From NCBI GenBank assembly GCA_031119205.1, contig JAVHYF010000012.1:50891-114890 (forward strand): DNA of 64,000 nucleotides. The letters are read 5' to 3'. The position numbers and the translations under genes were made by a program. This DNA comes from Moraxellaceae bacterium (GTDB lineage: Bacteria > Pseudomonadota > Gammaproteobacteria > Burkholderiales > Rhodocyclaceae). The notes under the pieces are model-generated. The model saw only the letters and a program-made list of their open reading frames with translations. It made no database searches and was not told the origin of the DNA. Positions 8,147 to 17,576 of the stretch are shown one piece after another. The first letter of the stretch is position 1. Every line of letters begins with the position of its first letter.

Positions 8147-9979
8147 TCACGGTTTGCGCCACCAGGTGGCCAGCAGCCAGGACTCGGCCTGGTAGTAGCG
8201 CGGCGCGACGGCCGGGCGTTCGAACCTGTTGGCGCGGTAGGCCACGCGGAAGCTGCCGGAGTACCAGTGCGGCACGGCGTAATGCCCGTGGCGCAGCACG
8301 CGGTCCAGCGCACGCAGGCGGGCGACGAGTTCGGGTCGCGTGGTGGCGGATACGGCGAGGTCCACCAGTTGGTCCACCGCCGGGTCGCGCACGCCCATCA
8401 GGTTGCTGCTTCCTTCGGTTTCCGCGGCGCGCGAGGTGTAGCGGTCCTGCAGTTCGGCACCTGGTGCTTCGCTGCCGACCAGGCGCAGGCTGGTCATGTC
8501 GAAATCGAAGACATCCAGCCGCTTCTGCAGCAACGCGAAGTCGACCACCCGGTACTCGGTGCGGAAGCCCAGCTTGGCCAGCGTCTGTACGTAAGGTGTG
8601 ACGATGCGGGCCAGGCCGCCGCCGCTGTCCAGGATCTCGATGGTGAAGACCTCACCTTTCGCGTTGCGCAGCGCGCCGTCGCGATAGGTCCAGCCGGCAT
8701 CCGCCAGCAGCTTGCGCGCCTCGCGCAGGTTGCCGCGCAGGCTGTCGGGTGGCGCCGTCACCGGCGGCAGTGGCACTGGCTGGGTGAACACCTCCGGTGC
8801 CAGCTTGTTGCGCATTGGCTCCAGCACGGCGAGTTCGTCAGGTGTCGGCATGCCCTTCGACTCGAAATCGCTGGCGTTGAAGAAGCCGCGCACCCGCGTG
8901 TAACTGTTGTAGAAGAACTGCCGGTTCATCCACTCGTAGTCCAGCGCCAGGCCGATGGCGCGGCGTACGCGCGGGTCGGCAAAGCGCGCGCGGCGGGTGT
9001 TGATCAGGTAGCCCTGGAAGTCGCCGGCGTTGTTCGTCTTCAGCTCTTCACGGACCAGCTCGCCGCGATCGAACTTCTTGCCGCGATAGACGCGCGCCCA
9101 CTCACGCGCGGAGAACACCTGCACATAGTCGAACTCGCCAGCCATGAAAGCCTCGGTCTGCGCGGTGCTGTCCTTGTAGATCTTGTAGGTGACGCGGTCG
9201 AAGTTGTAGAGCCCGCGACGCACCGGCAGGTCACGCCCCCAGTAATCCGGATTGCGCTGGTAGGTGACGTCGCGGCCGAAATCCACGCGCCCCACCTTGT
9301 AGGGCCCGCTGCTGATCGGCTGCTCCATGACGATCTGGTCAAAGGGCTTGCCGCCCCCCCACTTGCGCGAGAACACCGGAATGCCACCCGCCACCAGCGG
9401 CGCCTCCGCGTTCGGCCGCTTGAAGTCGAAGCGCACGGTGCGCGCATCCACCACGGTCACCTTCGCGATGTCGGCATAGACCGAGCGGAACACCGGTGCA
9501 GCCTGCTTGCTCACCAGCATGTCGTAGCTGTGCTTCACGTCCGCCGCCTGCACCGGCGAGCCGTCGTTGAAGCGTGCCTCCGCGCGCAGGCGGAAGGTGG
9601 CCGACAGCCTGTCGGGCGATACCGTCACGTCCTCTGCCAGCAGGCCGTAGCCGGTGGTGGGCTCGTCGAGACTGCCGGTCAGCAGGCTCTCGAAGGTGAG
9701 TCCGGTGAGCCCCGGCGGCGCAGTGCCCTTCAGCGTGAAGGGGTTGTACTTGTCGAACTGCGTGACCCGCGTCGGCGCCACCAGCTGCACCTCGCCGCCC
9801 TTGGGGGCCTGCGGGTTGGCCCACTCGAAGTGCGTGAAGCCGGCGGGGTACTTGATGTCGCCGAACTGGGAATAGGCGTGTGCCGCGAAGGCGGAGGGCG
9901 CGCCTGCTGCGCAGAGCAGCAGGGCAAGGGGCCGGATGAACCGGAACAGTCTGGTGATTCGGTCGGGGCAGCGCGGCAT
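8147..9979 (-). CDS. yejA: Extracellular solute-binding protein family 5, YejA-like
   Basis: Signal peptide, then HAYSQFGDIKYPAGFTHFEWANPQAPKGGEVQL; operonic with the permeases. Open frame extends to 10018. Confidence 0.8.
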   Translation of the reverse strand: MPRCPDRITRLFRFIRPLALLLCAAGAPSAFAAHAYSQFGDIKYPAGFTHFEWANPQAPKGGEVQLVAPTRVTQFDKYNPFTLKGTAPPGLTGLTFESLLTGSLDEPTTGYGLLAEDVTVSPDRLSATFRLRAEARFNDGSPVQAADVKHSYDMLVSKQAAPVFRSVYADIAKVTVVDARTVRFDFKRPNAEAPLVAGGIPVFSRKWGGGKPFDQIVMEQPISSGPYKVGRVDFGRDVTYQRNPDYWGRDLPVRRGLYNFDRVTYKIYKDSTAQTEAFMAGEFDYVQVFSAREWARVYRGKKFDRGELVREELKTNNAGDFQGYLINTRRARFADPRVRRAIGLALDYEWMNRQFFYNSYTRVRGFFNASDFESKGMPTPDELAVLEPMRNKLAPEVFTQPVPLPPVTAPPDSLRGNLREARKLLADAGWTYRDGALRNAKGEVFTIEILDSGGGLARIVTPYVQTLAKLGFRTEYRVVDFALLQKRLDVFDFDMTSLRLVGSEAPGAELQDRYTSRAAETEGSSNLMGVRDPAVDQLVDLAVSATTRPELVARLRALDRVLRHGHYAVPHWYSGSFRVAYRANRFERPAVAPRYYQAESWLLATWWRKP

Positions 9980-10066
9980 CGTCTCGTGTCGGCCTGTCGT
10001 GGGCGAATTCGGGCCCATCCTAACCCGGCCCGTTGCCGGATGGACAGAGGATGCGGCGATGGGTTC

Positions 10067-11677
10067 TCAGGGCGCGTTGATCGGTGCCGTGGCGGTGCGG
10101 ATGAAACGCACCAGCACGCGCCGGTTGGACTGCAGGGCGCCGGCCGAGTCCGGGGCGCTGCCGGGGGCGTTGGCGGTGGTCGCGCCCATGCCCACCGCCG
10201 TGTCGATGCGCGCCGGATCGATGCCCTGGGCCAGCAGCGCGCCGACCACGGCCTCGGCACGGCGTTGCGAGAGGTCCGCGTTGTGATTGACGCTGCCGCG
10301 CTGGTCGGCGAAGCCGGTCACTTCGACGCGGCAATCCGGGTAGCGGTCGGTGTAGTCGCGCGCGTCGGCGAGCTTGGCCTGTTCCGCGGGGCTGATGGCC
10401 GTTGCGTTGGTGTCGAAGTAGACCACCACGTTCTCGTGCGAGAAGTAACCCTGGAAGCGGTCCAGGGCTTCGCCGAACTCAGCCGACGACGAGGTGGCGG
10501 CGCGCGCGTAGTCGTCGGTCACGGTGCCGGTACGGATCTTGAACCCCCATTCCAGCGCGCCGTAGATCACCTGGTTGTCGGTGCCGCGCGCGAAGGTCTG
10601 AAAGTCGAAATCGGCGCTGGCGACCGAGGTATTCGGGCCGTCGCGCAGCGTGGTCTCCTGGCTGTCGGTGGGTGAGCGCAGCCAGCCGAACTGGCCGAGT
10701 GTGCCGGCAGGAGAGGGATTGATGAGGTTCGGCTCCTGATAGCTGGGCTGCAGGTTGCCGCCGCGCGGATTGGAGGCCGGGTCGTACATCGCATCGACGA
10801 ACCAGCCCTGGTCGGCGAGGCCGCTGCCGGTCGTCATGGATTCCATGCGGCCGGCCTCCTCGCCGTTGCCCACCTTGTTCCAGTCCATGACGCCGCCCGC
10901 AGTGGTCGTCTCGCCGCTGATGTCGTGCACGTTCACCAGCTGCACCATGCCGATCTGCGTGGAGTACGGGCCCGTAGGGTCCGGAAAGAAAGCGAGGTTC
11001 ACGTTCATCCCCGGGTTGCCGCCGATGACCGCAGTGGCCATGTCGACACCGAACACACCCAAGGCGGCGGTGTGCGCATCGTGGATGTCGCATTGCAGGG
11101 CCTGAGGCTCGCCGCGCTGCTGGGCGACGTGGGTCAGTTCGTGGGCCAGCAGGCGGTCGCCTTCCGGCGTGCCGGGGGCATAGCGGCTGCCGGCGAAAAA
11201 GATGTCGCGGCCGACGGTGACCGCGTTGGCGCCGAGGCCGTCGGTGAAGCGCTGCGCGTGCGTGCCGGTGTGCACGCGTACCTGCGCGGCGGACACCCCC
11301 ATGCGCGTCGCGCGCTCCGTCCAGCTGTCGGGCAGGTGTTCGCCGCTACCGGCCTGCGCGACGACGCTGCGCGACAACTGCCGTGACAGTGGATTGCTGT
11401 CGATGCTGGCGCGTGGGGATGTCGCACTGCCCGGTGTCGTGGCGCGCTGGGCGTCGCGCTCGGCGGCCTCGTTGCGCGGCAGGGTGCCCAGCGGGCCAGG
11501 AGGATGTGCGAGGGGCGGCGTGCGGCTCGCTGAGCGGGAAGCCGGGGAGGGGTTTGAGGCATTGCTTCCCGATTGCGCACGGCCGAGATAGCGCGGTATG
11601 CCATTGCCGTTTCCGCCGCCTTTTCCGGGCGATGCGTTGCGGCCAGTGCGGGCCTTGCGGGTCGGGGCGAATCTCAT
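10067..11677 (-). CDS. eCIS-core (DUF4157) protein with C-terminal OmpA-like domain; putative cargo A
   Basis: DUF4157-like block ending LLAHELTHVAQQRG; C-terminal VVVYFDTNATAISPAEQAKL...VEVTGFADQRGSVNHNADLSQRRAEAV is OmpA-like; N-terminal GIPRYL. Confidence 0.75.
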   Translation of the reverse strand: MRFAPTRKARTGRNASPGKGGGNGNGIPRYLGRAQSGSNASNPSPASRSASRTPPLAHPPGPLGTLPRNEAAERDAQRATTPGSATSPRASIDSNPLSRQLSRSVVAQAGSGEHLPDSWTERATRMGVSAAQVRVHTGTHAQRFTDGLGANAVTVGRDIFFAGSRYAPGTPEGDRLLAHELTHVAQQRGEPQALQCDIHDAHTAALGVFGVDMATAVIGGNPGMNVNLAFFPDPTGPYSTQIGMVQLVNVHDISGETTTAGGVMDWNKVGNGEEAGRMESMTTGSGLADQGWFVDAMYDPASNPRGGNLQPSYQEPNLINPSPAGTLGQFGWLRSPTDSQETTLRDGPNTSVASADFDFQTFARGTDNQVIYGALEWGFKIRTGTVTDDYARAATSSSAEFGEALDRFQGYFSHENVVVYFDTNATAISPAEQAKLADARDYTDRYPDCRVEVTGFADQRGSVNHNADLSQRRAEAVVGALLAQGIDPARIDTAVGMGATTANAPGSAPDSAGALQSNRRVLVRFIRTATAPINAP

Positions 11678-11701
11678 GTTCCACCTCCGTGGTTGGCGCG
11701 C

Positions 11702-12595
11702 TCAGGCGCTCAGCGTGGGGCTGAAATCCTGCGCACACTGCGGGCAACGGGCGCGCAGGCGTGCGCAGTCCCTTGCATGCGGATGGCGCGCGGCGAAGTA
11801 CAGCAGGTCGCACAGGAAGAAGGCGCCCAGCGGCATGCGGGCCACGCGCAAAACGCCTGCAGCGTCGGCCAGGCCCAGGCGCTCCGCCATGGCGACCATG
11901 CTCCGCCAGGCAACACCGTTCGGGTCCAGTGCTTCCGGCAGTCGCTCCTGGTCGTCCTGCGCGCGCGCTTCGGCGAGCAGGGTGGCGAGCACTGGCTGTC
12001 TGGTGTCGCGACCCACTGGCAGGGTGACCAGCGAGAAGGATGACGTCACGTGCGGGTCTGCCTCTGCCTCCAGGGCAGGGTAGCGCACCCACAGTTTCCG
12101 TGACGAGGCGATGTGCTCCGACGGATCAGTGAAGTCGGCCAGCGCGCTGAGGACGCAGGGCGGTTGCAGCATTTCCTCGGCGTCGACGAACTGCCAGGCG
12201 GGCAGCCTCAGCGCCAGCCAGTAGTGGGCGAGGCTCAGTTGTACGGCGTGGTCACAGTGCGGGCAGTACGCGCCCAGCTGACCGCGGGCGGGCCATGTCT
12301 CGTACAGATGCCGCCGCGTGCGCAGCAGGATGGCACGCGTGCCGGGGTCGTCCAGCAGTTGCAGTATCCTCGTTTCGCTCGCGTAGGCGCCGTCGATGCT
12401 GGCCATCAGCGCCTGGAACTCCAGCATGAGGTTGACGCGAACCTGCCAGGGCGCGCGTTCGGCCGGTGCCAGCAGCAGGGGGAGTACCTGGCTGATCGCC
12501 GGCTCGCGCAGGCGGATGTGGCAAGGCCGGCTACCCTGCAGGAACAGGTCCGTGTCGGACGACGGAACGTGAGAGGGAGAGGTGGCCTGGTTCAT
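11702..12595 (-). CDS. eCIS-cluster protein of unknown function with two CPxC motifs
   Basis: 297-aa ORF with CPHC and CPQC knuckles, between cargo A and cargo B. Confidence 0.6.
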   Translation of the reverse strand: MNQATSPSHVPSSDTDLFLQGSRPCHIRLREPAISQVLPLLLAPAERAPWQVRVNLMLEFQALMASIDGAYASETRILQLLDDPGTRAILLRTRRHLYETWPARGQLGAYCPHCDHAVQLSLAHYWLALRLPAWQFVDAEEMLQPPCVLSALADFTDPSEHIASSRKLWVRYPALEAEADPHVTSSFSLVTLPVGRDTRQPVLATLLAEARAQDDQERLPEALDPNGVAWRSMVAMAERLGLADAAGVLRVARMPLGAFFLCDLLYFAARHPHARDCARLRARCPQCAQDFSPTLSA

Positions 12596-12598
12596 CGG

Positions 12599-15500
12599 TC
12601 AGGGCCCGAGCGGCCGGTCGGCTTCCAGCTCGCCACGCGTCACCGGCATGAACAGGCCGTTGCGCAGGTAGCGCGGGGTCGTGCCGAAGCGCCCGACGGC
12701 CGCCTGGTTGATGGCGACGATCTCGGTCTCGATGTAGCCACCTGTCATCAGATCGTGGTCGGAACGTGTCCGTCCGGTGCGGCCGACCACCACCAGCACG
12801 CTGCTGTCCACCGGAACGTTGCCGAGTCCCACCATGAAGGTGGTGCCGCCACCGACACGGTAGAGGCCGGGCACCGGGTCGCCGGGGTTGGCGGGCAGGC
12901 TGAGGTTGGGCACGAGCTGCAAACGGTTGGTGACGGTCGACAGGGGTTGATCGAGATCTTCCAGTTCCCCACGTGACAGGGCAGAGTTTTCCTCGGTGGA
13001 CAGCGGCGTGGTGGGGCTGGCCTCGAACAGGGGCGCCAGTTCCGCCACCTCGTGCGCACGGATGGGAGCCGCGCTGGCCTCCAGTTCGCTGAGGAAGTAC
13101 AGGCCGTGCATGGCCTGGCGCTGGCTGATCGCGCTGCGGACCTGGGACTGCAGGCTGGTGGCGTTGTTGACCACCGCATTGCCCGACATCAGTTCGCTGA
13201 GTGCGCTCTGCAGGCCGCGCTCGGCGATCTCCAGGCGCAGCAGGTAGCCGGCGAGGTCTGCGTGCGAGGCCACGTGTTCGCGGTACTGCACGGCGAGTGT
13301 GGTGGAGCTGCGTGCCAGTGCCGCGGCGTCGAATGGTCGACTGGGCGCGCTCTCCAGCATGTCGCGGTAGGCCTCCAGGTAGTGCATGAGCGGCGCGGCG
13401 GGGTCGGCGCTGGCCGGCATGTCGATGCAGGAGCCGGTCAGGGCCTGCAGGCTGTCCCGTCGTGCCCGCTGCCAGCGATCCTCGATCTCTCGCAGCCGGC
13501 TCGTGTAGGCGCCATGGCCCGGCGCGTCGGACGGCATCATCGCGGTGGAACGCATGCCGAAGGTGGAGGGGTTGAGGCGGTAGCGCGCGTTGCGCAGCAT
13601 CTGCTCGACATGGATCTGGGTGTCGCGCAGTTCCTCCCAGTCCGGCTCTTCCTCACCGGTACCGGATTCGTACTCGCCGATGATGTCGCGCAGTTCTTCC
13701 CACTGCGGCATGGCATTGACGTCTTCCGCCGACATGCCGCTCATCGACAGGCTGGCGTCCATGCTGGCGAAGCGGGTCAGGGCGTTCTCGCGCGAGGCGG
13801 CGTCCGCCGTGGCATCACCACCCGAGCGGGCCTGCCTGCGCGACCGCAGGAACTGGTCGCGCAACTGGTCCAGTTCGTAGAGGCCGGCAAAGTCGGTGCG
13901 GGCGGTGCCATAGGCTGCGTCGAAGGCAGTCAGCACCTCCTGCTCCTTGGCATTGAGCTGGCTCGTGTACCCGGCGATATCGGTGCTGGCCGCCGTGCGC
14001 AGGGCAGCCGGGTCGCTCGCGCCCAGGCCGTGCAGCTCGATGTCGGAACGTGCCGACAGGCTGCGTGCGCCGATCAGGCCGTCGTACTCGCGCATGAGTT
14101 TGCGCAGGCTCTGGGTCGTGCCGGTGACTTCCTCGGGCAGGAAGGCGCTGGCGCGCTCGACGGCATCGAACACGCCGGCCGCCTCCAGGCCCATCATGAT
14201 CGGCTCGGTCAGCAGGGTGACGCCGAAGCCGGCCGCGACGACGTAGGGGTTGCCGGAGCGCATCATCGCGTTGCCGACGACCATCAGCCCCAGGGTCAGC
14301 CCGTTGCGTACGACCGACTGGGTGACGGCCACCACGTTGGCCTCGTGGCTGCCATGGTCGGCCAGCGCGGTCTGGGTGATGTCCAATGCGGACAGCAGGA
14401 CGAACTCGTAAGGCGATACATGGATGCCGCGTGCCATGCGCACGCCCAGCGAAAGGCCCAGGGCATTGTGGGCGGTGCCGACGATCGCTTCGCCGGCCCC
14501 CGCGCGGCCGCTCTCCGCGTTCTCCACCAGCGCGGTTTCGGAACGTATTGTCTGCACCACCATCAGGGCGCCCATGCCGCGCCCGATGCCTTCGGTGACA
14601 CCGCGCACGCGGTCGGCGGCCGTCCTGCGTGGCGCGGACACGGTGACGCGGCTCTCCACCAGGCGTCCAGTACCGGGCTCGCGCGAGAACATCGCATCGC
14701 CTTCGTTCACCGGGCGCAGCAATCCTTCCAGCTCGCGCTGGTTGAATACCATCTCCTCGCGCAGGGTGACGCGGCTGGCTTCCGGCGCCGTCTCCAGCAT
14801 CTGGCGCAGCAGGGCCTGCGTGTCCTGCAGGTTCGCCACCATCTCGGTGCGCAGGGCGGCATTGCCGGCGTCGCTGTTCAGGCGGGTGCGGGCCTCGTCC
14901 AGGTGCGCACGCAGTTCGAGGTAGCGCCGTGTGTTGACGTCGCTGGCCGAGTCCGACAGGCGCATCACCACCATAGCGCCCTCGTTGAGCATCGGCATCG
15001 GCGTCACGGCTTCGGGTGTGAAGCTGGTCAGCTCGGGCGAGGCCATCGCCGTGCGCAGGGCTGTCTCGGCGGCGGTGAGGGCGGCCGGCGTGCCGCCTGC
15101 CGGGTCGGGCGCAACGGCAGGACGGGTGGTGTCGTCCGGGCCACGCCACAGTTCGCGGTCCATGACCTCCAGGTAGTTGCGACGCGAGTTGGTGAGTTGC
15201 GTCTTGGCGGTATTGAGGCTGGCCAGCCGGGCGGTGCGATCCGTCACCAAGGCACTAGCGTCCGCACGCGACAGGCCGCGCGCGCTGCGCGCCTCCTGGC
15301 GGGCGATCTCGGCGTCGAGGAAGCACAGGGCCTGCTCGGACTGGGACAGAATGGCATCGCCGGGCCGGGCACCCTCGTAGGGCAGGCCGCTGGCGCCTTC
15401 GATGACGGCACCGCTGGCGCTCATCGCCTCGATGACGCGCAGGTCGCGGCCGGACGTCGCCAGCATGGTCTCGAAGCCCAGCGCGCGCAGGAACCACACC

Positions 15501-17575
15501 ATGCCCGGGTTCACCAAGCTGCGTGCAACCGGGTTGCTCGGGTCGCCCAGCACCGACACCATCACCGCGTTGGCGGCCGCCGGCGTGCCGGCGGCGCGGG
15601 CGCGTGCCTCGATGGTGCGCAGGTTCTGCATCAGCTGGATGAAGTTCACCAGTTGCCCGACGCGCACGACATGGCCGCCTGCCACCCAGCCGGACTGCAT
15701 GTGGTGAGTCATGTTCCAGACCTGGAAGCGCGCGCTGTGGCCCAGTCGGGCCAGCTCCGCCTCGAAGTTGGCGCGTGCGCCACCCGAGGTGTCGCGCACG
15801 ATGCGTCCCCCTGAATCGCGCGGTACGCGGCCGATGTCGTCGGTGCGTGCATCCGGCACCACCATCATGCGGTTGCCGCCCGGCAGGTCGATGATGTAGC
15901 TGGTCGATGCCGCGTCGATGACCGGGTCTGGCACGCGGGCGGTCGGATCGACGGCGGTGTCGGCCTGCTGGCGTTCGAGGTGGCGGCCCAGCGCCGGATC
16001 ACTGAGGTCGGTGATTGCCGGGCCACCCGGCGGCGCGGGGTGCTGCAAGCCGGTGAGCAAGGGGGCGGCGGTGGCCGTGGCAGGCACAGCTACCGTGCCG
16101 ATCGGTGCCGACACCGCGTGCAGGGCGCCGCCCTCCGGCACCAGCAGTTCGACCATCGTCGGGTTGTTGCGCAGGCGGGTCAGCGCCTGTTCCACGTGAG
16201 CATTGCGAGCGATGCCGAACTGCTGCTCGCGCAGCACGGGGTCCGCAATCTCCGCGCCGGGGCCGGCGTCCCAGGTGCTGCGTGTGGCGTCGAACTCGGC
16301 GACGGCGCGTGTGCGTACGCCATTGGCCTGCTCGCGGGCAATCTCGGTCAGCAGCTCCTGGAACCGGGGGTCGGCGAACTGCAGGGCGTTAACGCGCAGG
16401 GAGCCGATGTTGAAACGACCGGCCAGGCGGGGCAGCAGGGCGGTGTGGTCGGCGTGAAGGTGGGTCAGCAACACCTCGACGATGGGGCGGTCGCCGATGA
16501 TGGAACTGACGCGCTCCATGATCGCGTCGGCCAGCACGCTGCCGCCTTCCTGGCCGACGCCCGCGTCGATGAGGCGCACGCCGTCGGGTGTCTCCAGGAT
16601 GGTCAGCGCACCCGCGCCGACGGCCAGGTGGTGATACTGGGTGGTGATGACGTAGGCATCGGTGACGCTGACGGCCTCCAGCATCATGCCGCCGGCGGAC
16701 ACCGGCCGGGTGGCCGGCAAAGGCACTCCGAGTGGCCGCGATGCGGAGCCCAGCGGCGCGACGCTGTCGTCCGTGGAGGATGGTGCTGGCGGCGCAGCAG
16801 GAGTGGAGTTGGCCGGCGGCGTCAGGCATTCGTTGCCGGTGTCGCTGTCGGGGTCGTAGTCCAGCGCACTGCGCGGGATGGCATACAGCACGATGCCGGT
16901 GCTGGACGTCACCGGTTGGTGCAGGACCACGCGCTCATCGGGCCGGGCGGGCGCGCCCTCCACGTGCGGCGCGGAGACGGTGATCTCGGTTTCGACCGAT
17001 GGCGGCGCTGCGGGGCAGCTCATCGGCTCGATGCTGGCGAGAGGGGGCGGCTGCTCGCACACCGGGCCGTCCTCGCCTTGCAGGAAGGCCTGCCCGGCAC
17101 TGCGCTGCTGCATCACGTGCGCGGTTTCATGCGCCAACGTCGGGAGATGGTTCTCCTGCGCGTGGTTGCCCAGCCAGATGTCGTTGCCGTAGGCGAAGGC
17201 CGGTTGCTTCAGCGCGCGGGTCGTGGCGGCCGCTTGCGTGTCGCTACGCAGGCGGACGTCACCCAGGTCCGCACCGAAGGCGTTTTCGAGATAGCCGCGT
17301 GCGCCTGCTGGCAGGCTTTTGCCACGGCCGTCGGCGGGTGGCTGCTCGTTACCGCTGGCGGATGTTGATGCCGGTGCCGTTCTGACAAGCGCCTCCGCCT
17401 GGTGTGCCTCGTCTTCCATGCCATGGGCCTGCGCAGCCGGAATGCCGGCGCTCTCGGCGGTCTGCATGCCGAGGTAGCGGGGCAGGCCGGCAGGCACCGT
17501 CGCCTTGTCGGACTTCGATGAAGGCGTGCGGGAAGCAGACGGGTTGCCGTGGTCGCGGCTGTGCGTGCGGCGCAT
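12599..17575 (-). CDS. Large eCIS-core (DUF4157) protein with metallo-beta-lactamase-fold domain; putative cargo B
   Basis: DUF4157-like block (LAHETAHVMQQRSAGQ), MBL motif LLTHLHADHTALLPRL plus later IIDLPGGNRMMVVPDA and VWNMTHHMQSG, and a hydrophobic region mid-protein. Start at MRRTHSRDHGNP (17575), adjoining the neighbouring stop. Confidence 0.75.
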   Translation of the reverse strand: MRRTHSRDHGNPSASRTPSSKSDKATVPAGLPRYLGMQTAESAGIPAAQAHGMEDEAHQAEALVRTAPASTSASGNEQPPADGRGKSLPAGARGYLENAFGADLGDVRLRSDTQAAATTRALKQPAFAYGNDIWLGNHAQENHLPTLAHETAHVMQQRSAGQAFLQGEDGPVCEQPPPLASIEPMSCPAAPPSVETEITVSAPHVEGAPARPDERVVLHQPVTSSTGIVLYAIPRSALDYDPDSDTGNECLTPPANSTPAAPPAPSSTDDSVAPLGSASRPLGVPLPATRPVSAGGMMLEAVSVTDAYVITTQYHHLAVGAGALTILETPDGVRLIDAGVGQEGGSVLADAIMERVSSIIGDRPIVEVLLTHLHADHTALLPRLAGRFNIGSLRVNALQFADPRFQELLTEIAREQANGVRTRAVAEFDATRSTWDAGPGAEIADPVLREQQFGIARNAHVEQALTRLRNNPTMVELLVPEGGALHAVSAPIGTVAVPATATAAPLLTGLQHPAPPGGPAITDLSDPALGRHLERQQADTAVDPTARVPDPVIDAASTSYIIDLPGGNRMMVVPDARTDDIGRVPRDSGGRIVRDTSGGARANFEAELARLGHSARFQVWNMTHHMQSGWVAGGHVVRVGQLVNFIQLMQNLRTIEARARAAGTPAAANAVMVSVLGDPSNPVARSLVNPGMVWFLRALGFETMLATSGRDLRVIEAMSASGAVIEGASGLPYEGARPGDAILSQSEQALCFLDAEIARQEARSARGLSRADASALVTDRTARLASLNTAKTQLTNSRRNYLEVMDRELWRGPDDTTRPAVAPDPAGGTPAALTAAETALRTAMASPELTSFTPEAVTPMPMLNEGAMVVMRLSDSASDVNTRRYLELRAHLDEARTRLNSDAGNAALRTEMVANLQDTQALLRQMLETAPEASRVTLREEMVFNQRELEGLLRPVNEGDAMFSREPGTGRLVESRVTVSAPRRTAADRVRGVTEGIGRGMGALMVVQTIRSETALVENAESGRAGAGEAIVGTAHNALGLSLGVRMARGIHVSPYEFVLLSALDITQTALADHGSHEANVVAVTQSVVRNGLTLGLMVVGNAMMRSGNPYVVAAGFGVTLLTEPIMMGLEAAGVFDAVERASAFLPEEVTGTTQSLRKLMREYDGLIGARSLSARSDIELHGLGASDPAALRTAASTDIAGYTSQLNAKEQEVLTAFDAAYGTARTDFAGLYELDQLRDQFLRSRRQARSGGDATADAASRENALTRFASMDASLSMSGMSAEDVNAMPQWEELRDIIGEYESGTGEEEPDWEELRDTQIHVEQMLRNARYRLNPSTFGMRSTAMMPSDAPGHGAYTSRLREIEDRWQRARRDSLQALTGSCIDMPASADPAAPLMHYLEAYRDMLESAPSRPFDAAALARSSTTLAVQYREHVASHADLAGYLLRLEIAERGLQSALSELMSGNAVVNNATSLQSQVRSAISQRQAMHGLYFLSELEASAAPIRAHEVAELAPLFEASPTTPLSTEENSALSRGELEDLDQPLSTVTNRLQLVPNLSLPANPGDPVPGLYRVGGGTTFMVGLGNVPVDSSVLVVVGRTGRTRSDHDLMTGGYIETEIVAINQAAVGRFGTTPRYLRNGLFMPVTRGELEADRPLGP

Positions 17576-17576
17576 G

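Noticed and set aside
6941-10675. 1244-aa plus-strand ORF antisense to yejBA and cargo A
   Set aside because: High-GC shadow frame (His/Gln/Arg/Ala-rich, no domains) opposite well-supported conserved genes.
13052-15814. 920-aa plus-strand ORF antisense to cargo B
   Set aside because: Same shadow-ORF composition; cargo B has recognisable DUF4157 and MBL motifs on the other strand. Similar long antisense ORFs at 19397-21304, 21356-23788, 28036-29451, 31711-34518 and 38697-40598 were rejected for the same reason.
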